From the NCBI GenBank assembly GCA_027946555.1, contig JAPEVC010000376.1, positions 1 through 20,886 of the forward strand: DNA of 20,886 bases. Direction: 5' to 3'. Below are positions 9,164 through 17,813 of the stretch, one piece after another; within the stretch, counting starts at the first letter, position 1; each line of letters starts with the position of its first letter. This stretch comes from Gnomoniopsis sp. IMI 355080 (lineage: Eukaryota > Ascomycota > Sordariomycetes > Diaporthales > Gnomoniaceae). The notes under the pieces are model-generated. The model made no database searches. It saw only the letters and a program-made list of their open reading frames with translations, and had not been told where the DNA came from. The position numbers and the translations under genes are program-made.

Positions 9164-9737
9164 ACAGGAGTTTCTTTCAAAAAGAAAAGACCCAAGCACC
9201 TTCTCAAGTGGCTTTGAGACAATCAATTGCAGTATGTCGGTGTATGAGAGGCTTCGAGGAGCATGCTTGTCTAACATGCCACAGTTGCATGCCCAGGTGC
9301 TGATAACGATATTATCTGTACGTAACCATCAGGCTGCCTCGAGGCACTGCTTTTGCAGTTTGAGGTCGACCAATAGGATAATATCTGCATTGCTCATTAA
9401 GGAAAGCGCCATAGCACAGCATCTCGGCGTGCCTTGGCTTCATTCGTCCATGGCGAGCTAGCGTTGATAACACGCGCGGTAATTTCGGGTGGCTTTCGTG
9501 TTGCTCACCGCTAGGCTCATTACAGGGCTAATATTATATGCAGAGGATAAAACGGCATAGGCCGCCTCTCTTTCGTGCCCAACCAACTTTCCCGGACCAG
9601 TCTTTTCGATACAAGACATTTTGCAACCAAGGAGACAGACAATCTTCACCAAATCGCCAACATCACTTAGCAATTGATCGCGCTCTCGGGCTGCGATCGC
9701 CGGAAGTCGTCAAGACGTTTTCCAACCTTCTCAACTC

Positions 9738-9808
9738 GTAAGAGCCCGGCTACCTAGGTTAAGACGTGATGAGGCATCAATAGAGGTAGCTAACATGCGT
9801 GCTTTCAG
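9738..9808 (+). other. Probable 5'UTR intron of INO1
   Basis: The donor is CTC|GTAAGA, the branch site a perfect GCTAAC, and the acceptor GCTTTCAG|TG. The 71-nt length is typical for this genome, and the intron ends 131 bases before the INO1 ATG. There is no coding frame across it, so it would lie in the untranslated leader. A TACCTAGGTTA element lies inside it. Confidence 0.6.
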
Positions 9809-9939
9809 TGTCCATCACCCGTACGCAGGAGCCCGCTGTTCAGCTTCCCCGGGAAGTTCAGCGGACTCGGCCTTTACCAGATAAGCGTAGAGGCCGTCAC
9901 AGAATTTGATCTACCCATTCTCTGTGAGCTTTAGGCACT

Positions 9940-11850
9940 ATGGCGCCACACGCGGAGAACGACAGCGGCGCCGCGTACGGAGATGGACCGAGCAATGGCA
10001 ATGGGCTGCACCACAGCGGTGCTCCAGCCCACAAAACCCCGCCTTTCATGGTGGAATCCCCCAGCGTAAAGTACACGGACGCTGAAATCCTGTCCAAGTA
10101 CGTTTATCGCACCACCAGTGTGACCAAGAGCCCCGAGGGCGGATATGTCGCGGCTCCGCGCGAGACTGTCTACAACTTCAAGGTCGATCGCCACGTCCCC
10201 AAAGTCGGAGTGATGCTTGTGGGCTTGGGTGGCAACAACGGCAGTACCGTCACCGCAGCCATCCTCGCCAACCGTCGCGGTCTGACTTGGGATACGCGCG
10301 AGGGATCTCAATCTGCGAACTACTATGGCTCTCTCGTGATGGCGTCTACCCTGAAGCTGGGAACCGACGCAAAGACAAATGTGGACGTGAACATTCCCTT
10401 CCACGATATACTTCCCATGGTTCATCCCAACGATCTAGTCATTGGGGGCTGGGATATCAGCTCATTGGACCTGTCCCGGGCTATGGACCGCGCCGGAGTG
10501 CTTGAGCCGACCTTGAAGGCTTTGGTTCGGAAGGAAATGGCCGAGATGAAGCCGCTGCCGAGCATCTACTATCCGGACTTCATCGCCGCTAATCAGGAGG
10601 ACCGCGCGGACAATGTCATCCCTGGGTCTAAAGCCTGCACGGCCCACGTCGAGCAGATTCGGAAGGACATTCAGACTTTCAAATCTGAGCATGGTCTCGA
10701 CAAGGTCATTGTCCAGTGGACGGCCAATACCGAGCGCTACGCTGATATCCTGCCGGGCGTCAACGACACAGCCGACAACCTGCTCAAGGCAATCGAGGAG
10801 GGCCATGAAGAAGTATCTCCCTCGACTGTCTTTGCCGTGGCGTGTATCCTCGAAGGAGCCCCTTTTATCAACGGCAGCCCGCAGAACACATTCGTCCCGG
10901 GTGCCATCGAGCTCGCCGAGCGCCATGGGGCTTTCATCGGCGGTGACGACTTCAAGTCGGGCCAGACCAAGATGAAGTCTGCGCTGGTCGATTTCCTGAT
11001 CAACGCTGGCATTAAGCTCACGAGCATTGCGAGCTACAACCATCTCGGCAACAACGACGGCAAGAACCTCAGCTCCCAGAAGCAGTTCCGCAGCAAGGAG
11101 ATCTCCAAGTCGAACGTTGTCGACGACATGGTTGAGGCAAACTCTGTCCTTTACAAGGAAGGTGAGCATCCTGATCATACTGTGGTCATCAAGTACATGC
11201 CCGCTGTCGGCGACAACAAGCGAGCTCTCGACGAGTACTACGCTGAGATCTTCATGGGCGGTCACCAGACCATATCGTAAGTTCCCCCTCCCTATTGGCC
11301 CCGTGCGTTCCGTATATTACCCTATTGGGGGGAAGAAACATCGCCAGCGGTATAGATCATGAACGCTCAACGTCAATATCCATAGGATCTTTAACGTCTG
11401 CGAGGACTCCCTTCTCGCCTCGCCGCTGATCATCGACCTCGTGCTTGTCGCAGAGATGATGACGCGCATTCAGTGGAAGCGCGAGGGCGAGGAAAGTTAC
11501 CAGAGCTTCCACAGCGTGCTGTCCGTCCTCAGCTACATGCTCAAGGCTCCGCTGACGCCGCCTGGTACGCCCGTCGTCAATGCTCTGGCCAAGCAGCGCG
11601 GTGCATTGACCAACATCTTCCGCGCCTGCGTTGGCCTGGAGCCCGAATCGGACATGGTATGTAATCCAAATTGCTCCCCTGATTCCATACTTTCCTTGGC
11701 TGTCTTCGTGGTGATGTTTGTTACTCAACGCGCCGTGACACGCTACTTGCTGTGATCCTCCTCGTTGCTCCGATCGTTTCGCGATCTCCGGATACTTGGG
11801 CTGGAATTTACTGACAAGCAACGCAGACATTGGAGCACAAGCTCTTCTGA
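9940..11850 (+). CDS. INO1: Inositol-3-phosphate synthase (myo-inositol-1-phosphate synthase)
   Basis: Exons are 9940-11276, 11386-11656 and 11827-11850, giving 543 aa. The enzyme converts glucose 6-phosphate to 1L-myo-inositol 3-phosphate with bound NAD in the cytosol. This is the committed step of inositol, phosphatidylinositol and inositol-phosphate synthesis. GLGGNNGS (95-102) is the NAD-binding loop. VIGGWDIS (167-174), NTERYADILPGVND (263-276), GDDFKSGQTK (335-344) and SYNHLGNNDG (365-374) are family signatures. Both splices restore conserved sequence: HQTIS-IFNVCEDS, then PESDM-TLEHKLF as an eight-codon last exon including the stop. Introns are 109 and 170 nt, the second with CTGAC before its acceptor. 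The Gly/Asn/His-rich stretch at about 9-32 is variable. The 9940 ATG has A at -3. The full-length call is secure; the tiny last exon is the least certain part. Confidence 0.96.
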
Positions 11851-12454
11851 GAAGTCCCGTTCATTGTGTGTTGACATGGTGATAGCGCGGCCAGTCTTTC
11901 TCGCAGAAACGAGTTCCATTAAATGGTCTGAATAGTTGCGTCGATATGTTTGGTTGTCAAGTGACAGGGAAGCCCTCTCTGCCACATGTCCACGAAGTTC
12001 CATTCTCCCGAGGGGCATGCGGCCTCCAGTTGTCAAAGCCTTGACTGCCGTTGGCTCTCAATCCCCAATTTTTTCGGTCGTCTTTTGGCTCGCGTGTGGG
12101 AATTTCAGTCCTCTAACACAACTGCTTGCCGCGAATCGACGACCTAGACCTAAGCAGCATAGAAGAAAATACATCCACAGTCTTTACCGCCACCTTTAGA
12201 TATTGAGTCCTACCATGTCTTGTGAGAGTAATTTTTCCTCGAATGATGGTCCTGCCCGTTCAAAATCGCTTGCTGGTCCACTGCCGACTTAAGCGTGGAA
12301 CTCCTCTTGCCTGGTGATCTTGTCCGCTTGCCCCCGTGGCAAAGTGTACAGTTTATTAGTATAGTAGACATCATTCTCTACTCGTGATACCGGAACATGT
12401 CCGAGGCGCGCCACTACAAGGTATTGCAGGCACACAAACCTAACCTACCAGATC

Positions 12455-12467
12455 CTACCTTAGGTAG
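12455..12467. repeat. Inverted repeat CTACCT-T-AGGTAG
   Basis: This is a perfect 6-bp inverted repeat with a one-base spacer. Two more CCTA half-sites just upstream (12439-12448) make a local cluster. It belongs to the TACCTAGGTA-like family that recurs in non-coding parts of the window. Confidence 0.7.
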
Positions 12468-12971
12468 GTATTACTAGTTGGTCTCTTCGGAAGTTGACCG
12501 AAGTGGGTGGTACGTTCCTAAATATTCCGCATGTGACAAACTACTAGACGAGTCAAAGAGCTGCAGTAATCAAGCCGTGACAATCTTTCCACAAAGCCGT
12601 CATGTTGCAACAGCCGAGGCTGTCAGCCCGTCCCGAAGAGCCTCCATGCGTTACCGGGATCTTTCAGCTGCTGGGGTCGAGCTTATATGAAGACAGACCC
12701 TTTTCACATGTCATTCGAGCTTGTGCCTTGCAGAGAGACCTCGATGCGTACGTGAGACAAGACAGTCTAGCAGGCCCTTGGAAACAAGATACGGATATAC
12801 AGTGACTGATCTGGTTTGGAGGATTAGACGTACGATAAATCCTTATGAATAGCTCCGCTATTTCCTGGTAACTTGGACTTCCCGAGATTCTTCCCTCCTC
12901 ACCATCCCCGATCATCGACGACGTTGGAGACTTCCCCAGATCCCGGCAGTGTCTGCACGCAGTAGTGGAAT

Positions 12972-12977
12972 GCGGGG
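12972..12977 (+). promoter_or_regulatory. CreA/Cre1-type GCGGGG site upstream of isocitrate lyase
   Basis: The hexamer fits SYGGRG, the carbon-catabolite repressor consensus, 542 bases before the isocitrate lyase ATG. Repression of this enzyme by glucose is well known in fungi. A six-base degenerate match is frequent by chance, so the call is weak. Confidence 0.25.
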
Positions 12978-13518
12978 GAGCACTACATTAGCCAGGGGGG
13001 TCTGCAAACAAACGCACCGCACGACTGGGAACTCGTGGTCTTCGGTAATTCGGCCAATGATGATGGGCATGGCACTCCCTTTGAGCCGAAAGTAGCCAAT
13101 ACCGTGACTACCGATTCGAAACGTTCCCTATGCGCTGTGATGCCGTAAATAATTCGACTTTCTTGATCAGTCCAGACCATGTCCCAGCCATGTCTGGACT
13201 AAGGAGGGAGGCATTGACAGGATTCCTGGAGCCATGCGTCGTAGCCGTTTGGCCGAACGCTCCCGACGACCGAGCTGGTGGAAGTCTGTTTTCCTCATAA
13301 GTTCCATATGATGGCCGCTAGGTCCCAGTCCGTAGGAAACTGTTTTCGTCATTGTGTTGTATCGTTGGTCTTGTGTTGACGCTTCACACTTTAGTTTGAT
13401 AGTGATTTCCAGTATTGTATACTCAATCTCTTTCACGGACTGAAAGCAGGCTTGCACTCTCCATTGTTTTGTTCCACTTGGAGTATTCCAGACCCTCTTG
13501 AAAAGATATAGCAAGAAA

Positions 13519-15420
13519 ATGGCGGCCAACAACATGAACAACCCCGGTGTGGACCCCAAGACAGAGGACGAGCTGTTCGCCCGTGAAGTGGAAGAAGTCA
13601 AGAAATGGTGGAGCGATTCACGATGGAGATATACCAAGCGTCCCTTCACAGCCGAGCAGATCGCCTCCAAGAGAGGAAATCTTAAGATTGAATATCCAAG
13701 CAATACCCAGTCCAAAAAGCTGTGGAATATTCTTGAAGGAAGGTTCAAGGTGAGCTTCGCTACAAGACCGAGACAACCCGCCGGGAATGATTGCTGATGT
13801 CTGTCGCGTGACTAGAACAAAGACGCGAGTTACACCTACGGCTGCTTAGAGCCCACCATGGTCACTCAGATGGCGAAGTATTTGGACACAGTCTACGTCT
13901 CCGGATGGCAGTCGTCCTCTACAGCCTCAGCCTCGGACGAGCCTGGACCGGATCTGGCTGACTACCCATATGTACGTCTCCCAATGAAAATGCGATTGCT
14001 CGGTCAATTTACTCACAGCCAATATCCAGACCACTGTCCCCAACAAGGTCGCCCACCTCTTCATGGCGCAACTCTTCCACGACCGCAAGCAGCGCCAAGA
14101 GCGCTTGACGACGCCCAAGGAGCAGCGCGCCAGCTGCCTGAACATTGACTACCTGCGCCCGATCATCGCAGACGCGGATACAGGCCACGGTGGGCTGACG
14201 GCTGTGATGAAGCTCACAAAATTATTCATTGAGAAGGGCGCTGCTGGTATCCACATTGAGGACCAGGCTCCGGGAACCAAGAAGTGCGGCCACATGGCGG
14301 GCAAGGTTCTTGTGCCCATCAGCGAGCACATCAACCGTCTCGTTGCGATCCGAGCACAAGCGGATATCATGGGTAAGTAGTTTCCTTAGACCCTTCGGAA
14401 GACCTTGGGCCGCAAACAATACTGACTGGCCGTCATAAGGATCCAACCTTCTTGCCATCGCCCGTACCGACGCCGAAGCAGCGACGCTGCTCAGCACAAA
14501 CGTCGATCCCCGCGACCATGCCTTCATCCTCGGCACCACGAACCCCAACCTCCAGCCGCTGAACGAACTCATGATCGCCGCCGAGGCCGCCGGCAAGACA
14601 GGCGACCAGCTGCAGGCGATCGAGGACCAGTGGCTCGCGCAGGCGAACCTGAAGAAATTCGACGAGGCCGTCGTGGAGGCCATTCAAAAGGGCACGCACG
14701 TCGACAAGAAGTCCATGACGACACAGTTTCTGACGCAAGTCAAGGGCAAGTCCATCACCGAGGCCCGGGCGCTGGCTCGCGGTCTGTTGGGTGTGGAGGT
14801 TTTCTTCGACTGGGACGCGCCGCGCACGCGTGAGGGGTACTACCGACTCAAGGGCGGCTGTGAATGCGCTATCAACCGGGCCATTGCATATGCGCCGTAC
14901 TGTGATGCCATCTGGATGGAGAGTAAGCTTCCCGACTACAAGCAGGCGGAGGAGTTTGCAAAGGGTGTGCATGCTGTGTGGCCTGAACAGAAGTGAGTTT
15001 CTTTCCTGTTTTCCCCTCCTCTCTTTCTGGCAAGGCAACAGTGGCTGACAACAATTCTCAAGGCTCGCCTACAATCTTTCACCTTCCTTCAACTGGAAGA
15101 CGGCAATGCCTCGCGCGGAGCAAGAGACGTACATCCGGCGGCTCGCAAAGCTGGGCTACTGCTGGCAGTTCATCACCCTGGCGGGCCTGCACACGACGGC
15201 GTTGATCAGCGACCAGTTCGCCAAGGCGTACAGTCAGGTTGGCATGCGCGCGTACGGCGAGCTGGTGCAAGAGCCCGAGATGGACCACGGTGTCGACGTT
15301 GTCAAGCATCAGAAGTGGAGTGGCGCCACGTATGTGGATGAGTTGCAAAAGATGGTTACGGGTGGTATTAGTAGCACGGCGGCTATGGGTAAGGGCGTTA
15401 CGGAGGATCAGTTCCACTGA
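13519..15420 (+). CDS. icl1: Isocitrate lyase (glyoxylate cycle)
   Basis: Exons are 13519-13749, 13816-13971, 14030-14372, 14440-14992 and 15063-15420, giving 546 aa; introns are 66, 58, 67 and 70 nt. The enzyme splits isocitrate into glyoxylate and succinate, letting the fungus grow on acetate or fatty acids, normally in peroxisomes/glyoxysomes. KKCGH (213-217) is the catalytic signature with Cys215. TKRPFTAEQI, YTYGCLEPTMVTQMAKYLDT, ADADTGHGG, IEDQAPGTKKCGH and ARTDAEA follow in the expected order. The residues between about 260 and 370 form the extra segment of eukaryotic enzymes. The start ATG (MAANNMNNP, A at -3) resembles the Neurospora N-terminus as I recall it; no upstream ATG is in frame. 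The C-terminus is EDQFH, not a classical SKL signal. The homolog acting on 2-methylisocitrate is possible but fits less well. Confidence 0.96.
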
Positions 15421-15895
15421 GTTTGTAGGCGACGCCTTGTGGTGGTGATCTGACAACTGGTGCGACCATTCCTAAAGGTGAGGATAACATGAGAAGATGA
15501 AGCGTGATGCTGGGACGGCGGGTCCCTTTGTACAGACTAGGAAATCTTGCATGGGCGTTGCCAAAGTGTGTCAGAATTAACACAAGAAGTTCATTAACAC
15601 CACATGAAATTCACAGTCTGTATATTTCAGCCCTGCTTTCCTTCCAAGGTTGCGATATGGCCGTTGTGGAATTGGAAACACATCTCGCTATAGGTATTAC
15701 CTCCGTCCATCAGCAACTTGAAAGTTCGATTGCACCTGCTCTTGTCTTTTAGTGTTGACACTGCACCCTCTCGGCCCTCATTTGTCTTGGGCATTTTACC
15801 TACCTAGGTATGTTACCTGTGCAGTTGTCCCATCTCTCTAATTCTCCCACTCATATGTGAATATTTCCAAATCATTTCACTCGTTTATCTCTACG
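15421..15895. other. Intergenic between isocitrate lyase and the zinc-finger gene
   Basis: It contains the isocitrate lyase 3' end and the next gene's promoter. No gene is supported; frames at 15504-15752 and 15398-15583 look like chance. A perfect TACCTAGGTA palindrome lies at 15801-15810, about 90 bases before the next ATG. Confidence 0.6.
15801..15810. repeat. Perfect 10-bp palindrome TACCTAGGTA
   Basis: This is the cleanest copy of the family of CCTAGG-centred palindromes seen in the non-coding parts of the window. It is extended by a flanking TTACC on the left and TGTTACC on the right, and sits 86 bases before the zinc-finger gene's ATG. Confidence 0.8.
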
Positions 15896-16859
15896 ATGGC
15901 AGACATTACAGACAGCTCCGGTCTCGCCCAATTCTTCAAAGATTACCCCGACAGACAACCCAAACCTCGTCAACGCGTTGAAACAGCCATGAGAAGACTA
16001 AGTCTTGATGTCTTCATGAAGTACGGTCAGGATAAGTACGCGGCTCTTCGAAAACGAATTGTTCATCCTGATCCACAAACTTCTGCAGCCTACGAAGAGT
16101 AAGCCTCCACTGGGACCCTCGCTTTGCGGACTGGAACTTACTCAATATATCGCAAGAGTGCGTCCTGGTAGGTTCCGATGCCAGCTTTGCAAGCTTGAAA
16201 CCTCACGCTTCGACCACTTGGAATACCACAACCAAGTCAAACACGTCCGAGATCCTGCCACCGCTGTCTTCTGTCCCTACCCTGAGTGTAATTTACGTGA
16301 AGTCTTTCACGGCTTCAATTCGTCCGCCTTATGCTTGACGACTCTAAGAAACATCGATACCCATCTGGCGAATTCGCATCAGGATTTTCGTGGGGCCCAA
16401 AACACCACTGGGTCTCGAGCTTACGACTTTCTCATGGGCACGAACAAAAACATACTAACTGCGCTGAACCACGAGACACTTTGTCATCTCGCTGCTTTGG
16501 ATAAGAAAGAGTACGACGATCTCTACCAGCGAGAGCAAAATCTCCTCGCTAGGCTCCCTGGCAACCCCCGTGATCATCTAGTGATTCCGACATGCTTCAT
16601 TTCCATGGGCAACGCAAGCCTCAGCAATGATGACGTCGACTTTTAGAGTATGTCAAAGGATGAGCTGGAACTACTCATCATTCAGACGCGCAACGTGCTG
16701 CAGCGAAAATGGGATGGAACTTGGGATATCGCCTTCGCTTCGGTTCAGAAGAAAATTGATGAGGTAAAGCAAGAGAATGACGAAGCTGGTCTGAAGGGAA
16801 CTGAGGAAGACTCGAAAGAGGAAACGACGAGGTACCGGCGGTGGAGCGTTTATTTCTAA
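15896..16859 (+). CDS. C2H2-type zinc-finger protein of unknown function
   Basis: My model is 15896-16098, 16157-16580 and 16647-16859 (279 aa). Intron 1 (58 nt, GTAAGC...GCAAG) is well supported because exon 1 otherwise stops at once. Finger 1 is Cys76-x2-Cys79-x12-His92-x4-His97, exact C2H2 spacing. Finger 2 is Cys107-x4-Cys112-x24-His137-x4-His142, with a long atypical loop. The N-terminus (RQPKPRQR, RKR) is basic and the C-terminus is charged and likely helical. After the fingers comes an in-frame TAG at 16644-16646, with the same frame continuing 69 codons from an ATG at 16650. Either the protein ends there (230 aa) or a 66-nt intron (GTGATT...TTTTAG) removes the stop. The donor is weak. 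A DNA- or RNA-binding role is possible; I recognise no named family. Confidence 0.6.
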
Positions 16860-17813
16860 ATCTCTCAGATATTCTCAGGGATGAGCGATTAGCTACGCGT
16901 CGACGGCATCGAGATGATTTCTGATAGCGACCCTCGAGCATGAGATCGAATCCAAACGATCTTATCACTTTCAAATTTCCATACCACGACTGATCAATGC
17001 TGAAATCGTCACTTAGTCCTTAGTCTTTTCGAGCGTGTCCTGAAGCACGATGGCTATATCAATATCAGGACTGGAGCCATTCATTGAAAAAAAATGCCTC
17101 TCACTGACGAAGCTTGCGTAAGCGATTGACCTACGAGCGCTTCCTTTGTGATAAATTCAACAAAATGACGATCCTTTAATCTTGGAGCGATCGCTCAGTG
17201 CCCAAAAATCATTACTAGGCAGCAAGCTAAGAAGTATGTAATCCACTTGGTCGACAAGTAGCAGCCTACCTGCTAGGTATACTTCTTTCTTTTGCAAGGA
17301 GTATCTATGGTATATACGGGATTCGGCGATCAGTTTTCGAGACTGTGGCCCTGACGCACAAGGTAGAAAAATCATTGTGTGAGTCCCTTGACGGAGCATT
17401 ATACAAATAAAAGTCCCCACGCTTACCGCCGGACTTGATGCTGATAGAGGGCAGCAGCAGGACGGTGTCGAGATGCACGTTCATCTCAATGTTAATCTCT
17501 CGGTTCTACGCGAGGTGGAGTAGGCGCAAGGGGAGGACAGGCATGCTCCCTGTCCTTGGTAACGATCACCAGAGATCATGACGCAATTGGGCGCTCAAGG
17601 GATCTACGCAAAGTCCGTCCATTCAGACCGAAATTCCAACCAATATACTAACGCGACGACAAAACGATTTGTTCCTCTAACAACAACCAAGATACACCCT
17701 CCGCAGCGGTGGCCACAAACGCTTCGCGCTTTGAAAGCTCTGCTTCTAGGCAAACCTCCCTCCTGCAGGCACATACGCAGCAAGGTTGCGGCCGCATGCC
17801 CAATTAGAATGCA
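16860..17813. other. Intergenic between the zinc-finger gene and CCZ1
   Basis: This stretch of nearly 1 kb shows no supportable gene. The minus-strand frame at 17157-17420 (87 codons) has no recognisable domain. A split palindrome, CCTACC-TGC-TAGGTA, lies at about 17265-17279. The CCZ1 promoter must be in the right part. Confidence 0.55.

Larger units (their letters stand above)
8777..9939. other. Intergenic: 3' side of the MFS gene and promoter/5'UTR of INO1
   Basis: No coding region is supported; the frame at 9117-9461 has no domain character. The right part should be the INO1 promoter and leader, with a likely leader intron at 9738-9808 and a possible inositol-response-like box at 9153-9163. 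Palindrome-family elements occur at about 8826 and 9751. Confidence 0.6.
11851..13518. other. Intergenic, 1.7 kb: INO1 3' side and isocitrate lyase promoter
   Basis: No gene is supported on either strand. The minus-strand frame running into 13748 is antisense to isocitrate lyase exon 1 and has no family features. Possible promoter elements for isocitrate lyase are CCAAT boxes at 13054-13058 and 13096-13100 and a GCGGGG site at 12972-12977. The last fits the SYGGRG consensus of the glucose repressor CreA/Cre1, which would suit a gluconeogenic gene. I could not find a clear acetate-activator site. A strong CTACCT-T-AGGTAG inverted repeat lies at 12455-12467. Confidence 0.55.

Noticed and set aside
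10462..11265. 267-codon minus-strand open frame
   Set aside because: It is antisense to the highly conserved INO1 coding region; its openness follows from the codon bias of the real gene.
13167..13748. 193-codon minus-strand frame with a hydrophobic segment
   Set aside because: It overlaps isocitrate lyase exon 1 in antisense. The hydrophobic run is a mirror of the N-terminal coding sequence, and nothing else supports a membrane protein.
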